Source: Chaunax sp. Z400 (Eukaryota; Chordata; Actinopteri; Lophiiformes; Chaunacidae). Taken from it: a stretch of 64,000 bases of DNA. The position numbers and the translations under genes are program-made. Each line of letters begins with the position of its first letter. The first letter of the stretch is position 1. Of the stretch, positions 1 through 11,433 are shown piece by piece. The stretch lies in assembly GCA_037577475.1 (NCBI GenBank), contig CM075190.1, positions 134,001-198,000 of the forward strand, given 5' to 3'. Below the pieces are notes generated by a model. The model made no database searches. It was not told where the DNA came from and worked only from the letters and a program-made list of their open reading frames with translations.

Positions 1-147
1 CTTGTTGTTATAATGAGCCTATAGGTTTGTGTTGTTGTTACACTGAGCCTATAGGTTTGTGTTGTTGTTATAATGAGCCTATAGGTTTGTGTTGTTCTAT
101 TGAGCCTATAGGTTTGTGTTGTTGTTATAATGAGCCTATAGGTTTGT

Positions 148-690
148 GTTGTTATTGAGCCTATAGGTTTGTGTTGTTGTTCTATTGAGTCTATAGGTTT
201 GTGTTGTTGTTCTATTGATCCTATAGGTTTGTGTTGTTGTTATAATGAGCCTATAGGTTTGTGTTGTTATTTAGCCTATAGGTTTGTGTTGTTGTTATAA
301 TGACTCTATAGGTTTGTGTTGCTATATTGACCCTATAGGTTTGTGTTGCTATATTGACCCTATAGGTTTGTGTTGTTGTTATAATGAGTCTATAGGTTTG
401 TGTTGTTGTTACACTGAGCCTATAGGTTTGTGTTGTTGTTATAATGAGCCTATAGGTTTGTGTTGTTGTTATAATGAGCCTATAGGTTTGTGTTGTTATT
501 GAGCCTATAGGTTTGTGTTGTTGTTCTATTGAGTCTATAGGTTTGTGTTGTTGTTCTATTGATCCTATAGGTTTGTGTTGTTGTTATAATGAGCCTATAA
601 GTTTGTGTTGTTATTTAGCCTATAGGTTTGTGTTGTTGTTATAATGACTCTATAGGTTTGTGTTGCTATATTGACCCTATAGGTTTGTGT
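148..690 (+). repeat. 344-bp local duplication in the irregular zone
   Basis: A series of monomers (25-bp TTATTGAGCC, CTATTGAGTC, CTATTGATCC, ATAATGAGCC, 25-bp ATTTAGCC, ATAATGACTC, 27-bp GCTATATTGACCC) begins near 150 and recurs 344 bp later near 495. The same seven-monomer series is also a fixed part of the later 57-monomer HOR, where it forms positions 19 to 25. The first copy carries two GCTATATTGACCC units in a row and the second carries one, so the copies have diverged by unit gain or loss. Boundaries are approximate. Confidence 0.7.
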
Positions 691-1129
691 TGTTGTTATA
701 ATGAGTCTATAGGTTTGTGTTGTTGTTATAACGATGCTATAGGTTTATGTGTTTGTCATATTGAGCCTATAGGTTTGTGTTGTTGTTATAATGAGTCTAT
801 TGGTTTTATGTGTTTGTCATATTGAGCCTATAGGTTTTTGTTGTTGTTCTATTGATCCTATAGGTTTGTGTTGTTGTTCTATTGATCCTATAGGTTTGTG
901 GTGTTGTCATATTGATCCTATAGGTTTGTGTTGTTGTTCTATTGATCCTATTGGTTTGTGTTGTTGTTCTATTGATCCTATTGGTTTGTGTTGTTGTTAT
1001 AATGACTCTATAGGTTTGTGTTGTTGTTACACTGAGCCTATAGGTTTGTGTTGTTGTTATAATGAGCCTATAGGTTTTTGCTGTTGTTATAATGAGCCTA
1101 TAGGTTTGTGCTGTTGTTCTATTGAGCCT

Positions 1130-1532
1130 ATAGGTTTGTGTTGTTGTTATAATGAGCTTATCGGTTTGTGTTGTTGTTATATTGAGCCTATGGGTTTGTG
1201 TTGTTATTCTATTGAGAATATAGGTTTGTGTTGCTATATTCAGCCTATAGGTTTGTGTTGTTGTTACATTGAGCCCATAGGTTTGTGTTGTTGTTATAAT
1301 GAGCCTATAGGTTTGTGTTGTTATTGAGCCTATAGGTTTGTGTTGTTGTTATAATGAGCTTATCGGTTTGTGTTGTTGTTATATTGAGCCTATGGGTTTG
1401 TGTTGTTATTCTATTGAGAATATAGGTTTGTGTTGCTATATTCAGCCTATAGGTTTGTGTTGTTGTTACATTGAGCCTATAGGTTTGTCTTGTTGTTATA
1501 ATGAGCCTATAGGTTTGTGTTGTTGTTATAAT
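1130..1532 (+). repeat. 202-bp tandem duplication with TATTCAGCC variant
   Basis: Two adjacent copies of a seven-monomer block have the rare markers AGCTTATCGG (near 1162 and 1364), GAGCCTATGGG, GAGAATATAGG and the 27-bp GCTATATTCAGCC unit, each spaced by 202 bp. The copies differ at a few bases, for example GAGCCC versus GAGCC after ACATT and TTTGTG versus TTTGTC, so this is an older duplication than the kilobase-scale ones further along. The same GAGAATATAGG plus TATTCAGCC pair reappears at about 46.03-46.08 kb and 57.71-57.75 kb. Edges are accurate to about one monomer. Confidence 0.75.
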
Positions 1533-2360
1533 GAGAATATAGGTTTGTGTTGCTATATTGAGCCTATAGGTTTGTGTTGTTGTTACATTGAGCCTATAGG
1601 TTTGTGTTGTTGTTACATTGAGCCTATAGGTTTGTGTTGTTGTTACATTGAGCCCATAGTTTTGTGTTGTTGTTATAATGACCCTATAGGTTTATGTTGT
1701 TGTTATAATGATCCTCTAGGTTTGTGTTGTTGTTATATTGAGCCTATAGGTTTGTGTTGTTGTTATATTGAGCCTATAGGTTTGTGTTGTTGTTATAATG
1801 AGCCTATAGGAATGTGTTGTTGTTATAATGACTCTATAGGTTTGTGTTATTGTTATATTGAGCCTATAGGTTTGTGTTGTTGTCATATTGAGCCTATAGG
1901 TTTGTGTTGTTGTTATAATGAGTGTATAGGTTTGTGTTGTTGTTATAATGAGTGTATAGGTTTGTGTTGTTGTTATAATGAGTGTATAGGTTTGTGTTGT
2001 TGTTATAATGAGTCTATAGGTTTGTGTGTTTGTCATATTGAGCCTATAGGTTTGTGTTCTATTGATCCTATAGGTTTGTGGTGTTGTTGTATTGATCCTA
2101 TAGGTTTTTGTTGTTGTTATATTGAGTCTATAGGTTTGCGTTGTTGTTATATTGAGTCTATAGGTTTGCGTTGTTGTTATATTGAGTCTATAGGTTTGCG
2201 TTGTTGTTATATTGAGGCTATTGGTTTGTGTTGTTGTTCTATTGAGCCTATAGGTTTGTGTTGTTGTTCTATTGAGCCTATAGGTTTGTGTTGTTGTTCT
2301 ATTGAGCCTATAGGTTTGTGTTGTTGTTATAATGAGCCTATAGGTTTGTGTTGTTATTGA
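1338..2360 (+). other. Longest open frame, 340 codons; in-phase satellite, not a gene
   Basis: This stretch is made almost only of monomers whose length is a multiple of three, so a frame stays open for 340 codons and reads as about 33 copies of a decapeptide of the form CCCYNEPIGL, with variants at the Y/S/H, N/I, E/D and P/S/N/C positions. The reverse strand is open over part of the same stretch (1716-2036, TTTQTYRLII repeats). The initiating codon is not preceded by a recognisable ribosome-binding site or promoter distinct from any other monomer, and no signal peptide or known domain is visible. The frame ends at the first 25-bp monomer, where TGT TAT TGA is read. Substitutions fall at positions that vary across the whole array, without visible favouring of silent changes. 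I read it as a by-product of 30-bp periodicity. Confidence 0.85.
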
Positions 2361-3110
2361 GCCTATAGGTTTGTGTTGTTGTTCTATTGATCCTATAGGT
2401 TTGTGTTGTTGTTATAATGAGCCTATAGGTTTGTGTTGCTATATTGACCCTATAGGTTTGTGTTGTTGTTATAATGAGTCTATAGGTTTGTGTTGTTGTT
2501 ATAACGATCCTATAGGTTTGTGTTGTTGTTATAACGATCCTATAGGTTTATGTGTTTGTCATATTGAGCCTATAGGTTTGTGTTGTTGTTATAATGAGTC
2601 TATAGATTTGTGTTGTTGTTCTAATGAGTCTATAGGTTTTATGTTTTTGTCATATTGAGCCTATAGGTTTTTGTTGTTATTCTATTGATCCTATAGGTTT
2701 GTGTTGTTGTTCTATTGATCCTATAGGTTTGTGGTGTTGTCATATTGAGCCTATAGGTTTTTGTTGTTGTTCTATTGATCCTATTGGTTTGTGGTGTTGT
2801 TGTATTGATCCTATAGGTTTTTGTTGTTGTTATATTGAGTCTATAGGTTTGTGTTGTTATTGAGGCTATAGGTTTGTGTTGTTGTTCTATTGAGCCTATA
2901 GGTTTGTGTTGTTGTTATAATGAGCCTATAGGTTTGTGTTGTTTTTGAGCCTATAGGTTTGTGCTGTTGTTATATTGAGCCTATAGGTTTGTGCTGTTGT
3001 TATATTGAGCCTATAGGTTTGTGTTGTTGTTCTATTGATCCTATAGGTTTGTGTTGTTGTTCTATTGATCCTATAGGTTTGTGTTGTTGTTATAATGAGT
3101 CTATAGGTTT

Positions 3111-3702
3111 GTGTGTGGTTACATTGAGCCTATAGGTTTGTGTTGTTGTTATAATGAGCCTATAGGTGTGTGTAGTTGTTATAATGACTCTATAGGTTTG
3201 TGTTGTTGTTATATTGAGCCTATAGGTTTGTGTTGTTGTCATTATGACCCTATAGGTTTGTGTTGTTGTCATATTGAGCCTATAGGTTTGTGTTGTTCTA
3301 TTGATCCTATAGGTTTGTGTTGTTGTTATAATGAGCCTATAGGTTTGTGTTGTTGTTCTATTGATCCTATAGGTTTGTGTTGTTGTTATAATGAGTCTAT
3401 AGGTTTGTGTGTGGTTACATTGAGCCTATAGGTTTGTGTTGTTGTTATAATGAGCCTATAGGTTTGTGTAGTTGTTATAATGACTCTATAGGTTTGTGTT
3501 GTTGTTATATTGAGCCTATAGGTTTGTGTTGTTGTCATTATGACCCTATAGGTTTGTGTAGTTGTCATATTGAGCCTATAGGTTTGTGTTGTTCTATTGA
3601 TCCTATAGGTTTGTGTTGTTGTTATAATGAGCCTATAGGTTTGTGTTGTTGTTCTATTGAGCCTATAGGTTTGTGTTGTTGTTATCATGAGCCTATAGGT
3701 TT
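3111..3702 (+). repeat. 296-bp tandem duplication (10 monomers)
   Basis: A ten-monomer block starting with the 29-bp GTGTGTGGTTACATTG unit at 3111 repeats from 3407. Monomer lengths 29, 30, 30, 30, 30, 30, 27, 30, 30, 30 sum to 296, matching the spacing. Both copies contain the uncommon GTGTAGTTG monomer and the CATTATGACCC variant. The second copy changes near its end into the ATCATGAGCC and 25-bp TTATTGAGCAT units that close this block in the later HORs (positions 35 to 45). Confidence 0.8.
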
Positions 3703-5015
3703 GTGTTGTTATTGAGCATATAGGTTTGTGTGTGGTGACATTGAGCCTATAGGTTTGTGTTGTTATTGAGCCTATAGGTTTGTGTTGTTGTTATAATGAG
3801 AATATAGGTTTGTGTTGCTATATTGAGCCTATAGGTTTGTGTTCTATTGATCCTATAGGTTTGTGTTGTTGTTCTATTGGTCATATAGGTTTGTGGTGTT
3901 GTTGTATTGATCCTATAGGTTTTTGTTGTTTTTATATTGAGTCTATAGGTTTGTGTTGTTGTTATAATGGGCCTATAGGTTTGTGTTGTTATTGAGCCTA
4001 TAGGTTTGTGTGTGGTGACATTGAGCCTATAGGTTTGTCTTGTTGTTATAATGAGCCTATAGGTTTGTGTTGTTGTTATAATGAGCCTATAGGTTTGTGT
4101 TGTTGTTATAATGAGAATATAGGTTTGTGTTGCTATATTGAGCCTATAGGTTTGTGTTGTTGTTACATTGAGCCCATAGTTTTGCGGTGTTGTCATATTG
4201 AGCCTATAGGTTTGTGTTGTTGTTATATTGAGTCTATAGGTTTGTGTTGTTGTTCTATTGATCCTATAGGTTTGTGTTGTTGTTATAATGAGCCTATAGG
4301 TTTGTGTTGTTATTTAGCCTATAGGTTTGTGTTGTTGTTATAATGACTCTATAGGTTTGTGTTGCTATATTGACCCTATAGGTTTGTGTTGTTGTTATAA
4401 TGAGTCTATAGGTTTGTGTTGTTGTTATAACGATCCTATAGGTTTGTGTTGTTATATTGAGCCTATAGGTTTGTGTTGTTGTTCTATTGATCCTATAGGT
4501 TTGTGTTGTTGTTATAATGAGTCTATAGGTTTGTGTGTGGTTACATTGAGCCTATAGGTTTGTGTTGTTGTTATAATGAGCCTATAGGTTTGTGTAGTTG
4601 TTATAATGACTCTATAGGTTTGTGTTGTTGTCATAATGACCCTATAGGTTTGTGTTGTTGTCATATTGAGCCTATAGGTTTGTGTTGTTCTATTGATCCT
4701 ATAGGTTTGTGTTGTTGTTATAATGAGCCTATAGGTTTGTGTTGTTGTTCTATTGAGCCTATAGGTTTGTGTTGTTGTTATCATGAGCCTATAGGTTTGT
4801 GTTGTTATTGAGCATATAGGTTTGTGTGTGGTGACATTGAGCCTATAGGTTTGTGTTGTTATTGAGCCTATAGGTTTGTGTTGTTGTTATAATGAGAATA
4901 TAGGTTTGTGTTGCTATATTGAGCCTATAGGTTTGTGTTCTATTGATCCTATAGGTTTATGTTGTTCTATTGATCCTATAGGTTTGTGTTGTTGTTATAA
5001 TGAGTCTATAGGTTT

Positions 5016-5601
5016 GTGTGTGGTTACATTGAGCCTATAGGTTTGTGTTGTTGTTATAATGAGCCTATAGGTTTGTGTTGTTGTTATATTGAGCCTATAC
5101 GTTTGTGTTGTTGTCATAATGACCCTATAGGTTTGTGTTGTTGTCATATTGAGCCTATAGGTTTGTGTTGTTCTATTGATCCTATAGGTTTGTGTTGTTC
5201 TATTGATCCTATAGGTTTGTGTTGTTGTTATAATGAGCCTATAGGTTTGTGTTGTTGTTCTATTGAGCCTATAGGTTTGTGTTGTTGTTATCATGAGCCT
5301 ATAGGTTTGTGTGTGGTTACATTGAGCCTATAGGTTTGTGTTGTTGTTATAATGAGCCTATAGGTTTGTGTTGTTGTTATATTGAGCCTATAGGTTTGTG
5401 TTGTTGTCATAATGACCCTATAGGTTTGTGTTGTTGTCATATTGAGCCGATAGGTTTGTGTTGTTCTATTGATCCTATAGGTTTGTGTTGTTCTATTGAT
5501 CCTATATGTTTGTGTTGTTGTTATAATGAGCCTATAGGTTTGTGTTGTTGTTCTATTGAGCCTATAGGTTTGTGTTGTTGTTATCATGAGCCTATAGGTT
5601 T
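5016..5601 (+). repeat. 293-bp tandem duplication (10 monomers)
   Basis: A second example of the GTGTGTGGTTACATTG block, tandem at 5016 and 5309. Lengths 29, 30, 30, 30, 30, 27, 27, 30, 30, 30 sum to 293. Small base differences separate the copies (GAGCCTATACG near 5100, GAGCCGATAGG near 5450, CCTATATG near 5505). The order of monomers is the same as positions 35 to 44 of the 57-monomer HOR. Confidence 0.8.
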
Positions 5602-5967
5602 GTGTTGTTATTGAGCATATAGGTTTGTGTGTGGTGACATTGAGCCTATAGGTTTGTGTTGTTATTGAGCCTATAGGTTTGTGTTGTTGTTATAATGAGA
5701 ATATAGGTTTGTGTTGCTATATTGAGCCTATAGGTTTGTGTTGTTGTTACATTGAGCCCATAGTTTTGCGTTGTTGTTCTATTGATCCTATAGGTTTGTG
5801 GTGTTGTTATAATGAGCCTATAGGTTTGTGTTGTTATTGAGGCTATAGGTTTGTGTTGTTGTTCTATTGAGCCTATAGGTTTGTGTTGTTGTTATAATGA
5901 GCCTATAGGTTTGTGTTGTTTTTGAGCCTATAGGTTTGTGTTGTTGTTATATTGAGCCTATAGGTTT

Positions 5968-8900
5968 GTGTGTGGTGACATTGAGCCTATAGGTTTGTCT
6001 TGTTGTTATAATGAGCCTATAGGTTTGTGTTGTTGTTATAATGAGTCTATAGGTTTATGTTGTTGTTACACTGAGCCTATAGGTTTGTGTTGTTGTTATA
6101 ATGAGTCTATAGGTTTGTGTTGTTGTTACACTGAGCCTATAGGTTTGTGTTGTTGTTATAATGAGCCTATAGGTTTGTGTTGTTATTTAGCCTATAGGTT
6201 TGTGTTGTTGTTCTATTGATCCTATAGGTTTGTGTTGTTATTTAGCCTATAGGTTTGTGTTGTTGTTATAATGAGCCTATAGGTTTGTGTGTGGTGACAT
6301 TGAGCCTATAGGTTTGTCTTGTTGTTATAATGAGTCTATAGGTTTGTGTTGTTGTTATAATGAGTCTATAGGTTTGTGTTGTTGTTACACTGAGCCTATA
6401 GGTTTGTGTTGTTATTGAGGCTATAGGTTTGTGTTGTTCTTGAGGCTATAGGTTTGTGTTGTTCTTGAGGCTATAGGTTTGTGTTGTTCTTGAGGCTATA
6501 GGTTTGTGTTGTTCTTGAGGCTATAGGTTTGTGTTGTTCTATTGAGCCTATAGGTTTGTGTTGTTGTTATAATGAGCCTATAGGTTTGTGTTATTGAGCC
6601 TATAGGTTTGTGTTGTTGTTCTATTGAGTCTATAGGTTTGTGTTGTTGTTCTATTGATCCTATAGGTTTGTGTTGTTATTTAGCCTATAGGTTTGTGTTG
6701 TTGTTATAATGACTCTATAGGTTTGTGTTGCTATATTGACCCTATAGGTTTGTGTTGTTGTTATAATGAGTCTATAGGTTTGTGTTGTTGTTATAACGAT
6801 CCTATAGGTTTGTGCTGTTGTTATATTGAGCCTATAGGTTTGTGCTGTTGTTATATTGAGCCTATACGTTTGTGTTGTTGTTCTATTGATCCTATAGGTT
6901 TGTGTTGTTGTTCTATTGATCCTATAGGTTTGTGTTGTTGTTATAATGAGTCTATAGGTTTGTGTGTGGTTACATTGAGCCTATAGGTTTGTGTTGTTGT
7001 TATAATGAGCCTATAGGTTTGTGTTGTTGTTATATTGAGCCTATAGGTTTGTGTTGTTGTTATATTGAGCCTATAGGTTTGTGTTGTTGTCATAATGACC
7101 CTATAGGTTTGTGTTGTTGTCATATTGAGCCGATAGGTTTGTGTTGTTCTATTGATCCTATAGGTTTGTGTTGTTCTATTGATCCTATAGGTTTGTGTTG
7201 TTGTTATAATGAGCCTATAGGTTTGTGTTGTTGTTCTATTGAGCCTATAGGTTTGTGTTGTTGTTATCATGAGCCTATAGGTTTGTGTTGTTATTGAGCA
7301 TATAGGTTTGTGTGTGGTGAAATTGAGCCTATAGGTTTGTGTTGTTATTGAGCCTATAGGTTTGTGTGTGGTGACATTGAGCCTATAGGTTTGTCTTGTT
7401 GTTATAATGAGCCTATAGGTTTGTGTTGTTGTTATAATGAGAATATAGGTTTGTGTTGCTATATTGAGCCTATAGGTTTGTGTTGTTGTTACATTGAGCC
7501 CATAGTTTTGCGTTGTTGTTCAATTGATCCTATAGGTTTGTGGTGTTGTTATAATGAGCCTATAGGTTTGTGTTGTTGTTCTATTGAGCCTATAGGTTTG
7601 TGTTGTTGTTATAATGAGCCTATAGGTTTGTGTTGTTTTTGAGCCTATAGGTTTGTGTTGTTGTTATATTGAGCCTATAGGTTTGTGTGTGGTGACATTG
7701 AGCCTATAGGTTTGTCTTGTTGTTATAATGAGCCTATAGGTTTGTGTTGTTGTTATAATGAGCCTATAGGTTTGTGTTGTTGTTATAATGAGTCTATAGG
7801 TTTATGTTGTTGTTACACTGAGCCTATAGGTTTGTGTTGTTGTTATAATGAGCCTATAGGTTTGTGCTGTTGTTCTATTGAGCCTATAGGTTTGTGTTGT
7901 TGTTATAATGAGCCTATAGGTTTGTGTTGTTGTTATAATGGGCCTATAGGTTTGTGTTGTTATTGAGGCTATAGGTTTGTGTTGTTGTTCGATTGAGCCT
8001 ATAGGTTTGTGTTGTTGTTATAATGAGCCTATAGGTTTGTGTTGTTATTGAGCCTATAGGTTTGTGTTGTTGTTATAATGAGTCTATAGGTTTGTGTTGC
8101 TATATTGACCCTATAGGTTTGTGTTGTTGTTATAATGAGTCTATAGGTTTGTGTTGTTGTTATAACGATCCTATAGGTTTATGTGTTTGTCATATTGAGC
8201 CTATAGGTTTGTGTTGTTGTTATAATGAGTCTATAGGTTTGTGTTGTTGTTCTAATGAGTCTATAGGTTTTATGTTTTTGTCATATTGAGCCCATAGGTT
8301 TGTGTTGTTGTTACATTGAGCCCATAGGTTTGTGTTGTTGTTATAATGACCCTATAGGTTTATGTTGTTGTTATAATGATCCTCTAGGTTTGTGTTGTTG
8401 TTATAATGACTCTATAGGTTTGTGTTGCTATATTGACCCTATAGGTTTGTGTTGTTGTTATAATGAGTCTATAGGTTTGTGTTGTTGTTATAATGAGTCT
8501 ATAGGTTTGTGTTGTTGTTATAACGATCCTATAGGTTTGTGTTGTTGTTATATTGAGCCTATAGGTTTGTGTTGTTGTTCTATTGATCCTATAGGTTTGT
8601 GTTGTTGTTATAATGAGTCTATAGGTTTGTGTGTGGTTACATTGAGCCTATAGGTTTGTGTTGTTGTTATAATGAGCCTATAGGTTTGTGTAGTTGTTAT
8701 AATGACTCTATAGGTTTGTGATGTTGTTATATTGAGCCTATAGGTTTGTGTTGTTGTCATAATGACCCTATAGGTTTGTGTTGTTGTCATATTGAGCCTA
8801 TAGGTTTGTGTTGTTCTATTGATCCTATAGGTTTGTGTTGTTGTTATAATGAGCCTATAGGTTTGTGTTGTTGTTCTATTGAGCCTATAGGTTTGTGTTG

Positions 8901-9742
8901 TTGTTATCATGAGCCAATAGGTTTGTGTTGTTATTGAGCATATAGGTTTGTGTGTGGTGACATTGAGCCTATAGGTTTGTGTTGTTATTGAGCCTATAGG
9001 TTTGTGTTGTTGTTATAATGAGAATATAGGTTTGTGTTGCTATATTGAGCCTATAGGTTTGTGTTCTATTGATCCTATAGGTTTGTGTTGTTGTTCTATT
9101 GGTCCTATAGGTTTGTGGTGTTGTTCTATTGGTCCTATAGGTTTGTGGTGTTGTTGTATTGATCCTATAGGTTTTTGTTGTTTTTATATTGAGTCTATAG
9201 GTTTGTGTTGTTGTTATAATGGGCCTATAGGTTTGTGTTGTTATTGAGGCTATAGGTTTGTGTTGTTGTTATAATGAGCCTATAGGTTTGTGTTGTTGTT
9301 ATAATGAGCCTATAGGTTTGTGTTATTGAGCCTATAGGTTTGTGTTGTTGTTATATTGAGCCTATAGGTTTGTGTGTGGTGACATTGAGCCTATAGGTTT
9401 GTCTTGTTGTTATAATGAGCCTATAGGTTTGTGTTGTTGTTATAATGAGTCTATAGGTTTGTGTTGTTGTTACACTGAGCCTATAGGTTTGTGTTGTTAT
9501 TGAGGCTATAGGTTTGTGTTGTTCTATTGAGCCTATAGGTTTGTGTTGTTGTTATAATGAGCCTATAGGTTTGTGTTGTTATTGAGCCTATAGGTTTGTG
9601 TTGTTGTTCTATTGAGTCTATAGGTTTGTGTTGTTGTTCTATTGATCCTATAGGTTTGTGTTGTTGTTATAATGAGCCTATAGGTTTGTGTTGTTATTTA
9701 GCCTATAGGTTTGTGTTGTTGTTATAATGAGCCTATAGGTTT
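5968..9742 (+). repeat. Compound HOR, 3,775 bp
   Basis: It starts as a 57-monomer HOR (positions 1 to 47), then a second GTGTGTGGTGACATTG block at 7364, and then a long-type segment from about 7685. That segment is marked by GTGTTTGTCATATTG, CTAATGAGTC, a TTTTATGTTTTTG monomer, a pair of GAGCCC-ending monomers and the 24-bp GTGTTCTATTGATCC unit. A run of four identical 25-bp CTTGAGGC monomers sits near 6,430-6,530; other HORs carry two or three. One CTATTGGTCC monomer near 9,120 is duplicated here relative to the matching units at 23.1, 25.7 and 39.9 kb. Confidence 0.8.
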
Positions 9743-11433
9743 GTGTGTGGTGACATTGAGCCTATAGGTTTGTCTTGTTGTTATAATGAGCCTATAGGTT
9801 TGTGTTGTTGTTATAATGAGTCTATAGGTTTGTGTTGTTGTTACACTGAGCCTATAGGTTTGTGTTGTTGTTATAATGAGCCTATAGGTTTGTGTTGTTA
9901 TTTAGCCTATAGGTTTGTGTTGTTGTTCTATTGATCCTATAGGTTTGTGTTGTTATTTAGCCTATAGGTTTGTGTTGTTGTTATAATGAGCCTATAGGTT
10001 TGTGTGTGGTGACGTTGAGCCTATAGGTTTGTCTTGTTGTTATAATGAGTCTGTAGGTTTGTGTTGTTGTTATAATGAGTCTATAGGTTTGTGTTGTTGT
10101 TACACTGAGCCTATAGGTTTGTGTTGTTATTGAGGCTATAGGTTTGTGTTGTTCTTGAGGCTATAGGTTTGTGTTGTTCTTGAGGCTATAGGTTTGTGTT
10201 GTTGTTATAATGACTCTATAGGTTTGTGTTGCTATATTGACCCTATAGGTTTGTGTTGTTGTTATAATGAGCCTATAGGTTTGTGTTGTTATTGAGCCTA
10301 TAGGTTTGTGTTGTTGTTCTATTGAGTCTATAGGTTTGTGTTGTTGTTCTATTGATCCTATAGGTTTGTGTTGTTGTTATAATGAGCCTATAGGTTTGTG
10401 GTTATTTAGCCTATAGGTTTGTGTTGTTGTTATAATGACTCTATAGGTTTGTGTTGCTATATTGACCCTATAGGTTTGTGTTGTTGTTATAATGACTCTA
10501 TAGGTTTGTGTTGCTATATTGACCCTATAGGTTTGTGTTGTTGTTATAATGAGTCTATAGGTTTGTGTTGTTGTTATAACGATCCTATAGGTTTGTGCTG
10601 TTGTTATATTGAGCCTATAGGTTTGTGCTGTTGTTATATTGAGCCTATAGGTTTGTGTTGTTGTTCTATTGATCCTATAGGTTTGTGTTGTTGTTCTATT
10701 GATCCTATAGGTTTGTGTTGTTGTTATAATGAGTCTATAGGTTTGTGTGTGGTTACATTGAGCCTATAGGTTTGTGTTGTTGTTAAAATGAGCCTATAGG
10801 TTTGTGTTGTTGTTATATTGAGCCTATAGGTTTGTGTTGTTGTCATAATGACCCTATAGGTTTGTGTTGTTGTCATATTGAGCCTATAGGTTTGTGTTGT
10901 TCTATTGATCCTATAGGTTTGTGTTGTTCTATTGATCCTATAGGTTTGTGTTGTTGTTATAATGAGCCTATAGGTTTGTGTTGTTGTTCTATTGAGCCTA
11001 TAGGTTTGTGTTGTTGTTATCATGAGCCTATAGGTTTGTGTTGTTATTGAGCATATAGGTTTGTGTGTGGTGACATTGAGCCTATAGGTTTGTGTTGTTA
11101 TTGAGCCTATAGGTTTGTGTTGTTGTTATAATGAGAATATAGGTTTGTGTTGCTATATTGAGCCTATAGGTTTGTGTTGTTGTTACATTGAGCCCATAGT
11201 TTTGCGTTGTTGTTCTATTGATCCTATAGGTTTGTGGTGTTGTTATAATGAGCCTATAGGTTTGTGTTGTTATTGAGGCTATAGGTTTGTGTTGTTGTTC
11301 TATTGAGCCTATAGGTTTGTGTTGTTGTTATAATGAGCCTATAGGTTTGTGTTGTTGTTATAATGAGCCTATAGGTTTGTGTTGTTTTTGAGCCTATAGG
11401 TTTGTGTTGTTGTTATATTGAGCCTATAGGTTT
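9743..11433 (+). repeat. 57-monomer-type HOR, 1,691 bp
   Basis: It has the canonical order plus 60 bp. Near 10,200 an ATAATGACTC plus GCTATATTGACCC pair replaces the 27-bp CTATTGAGCC monomer (+30), and an extra ATAATGAGCC monomer lies near 11,345 (+30). One monomer reads TTAAAATGAGCC (near 10,786). Confidence 0.85.

Larger units (their letters stand above)
1..5967 (+). repeat. Irregular, less homogenised part of the array
   Basis: The same monomer variants occur here, but the ordered 57-monomer pattern of the rest of the window is only present in fragments. Recognisable fragments include the block ending in the 25-bp ATTTAGCC monomer followed by ATAATGACTC and GCTATATTGACCC (near 150-340 and 495-690), and the block beginning GTGTGTGGTTACATTG (3111, 3407, 4533, 5016, 5309). 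The zone carries several small tandem duplications (344, 202, 296 and 293 bp) instead of kilobase-scale ones. It also holds variants rare elsewhere, such as GAGTGTATAGG, TTGCGTTG-type monomers ending in GAGTC, and TATTCAGCC. It could be an older part of the array or the edge of a more homogenised domain; the sequence alone does not decide between these. Confidence 0.8.
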
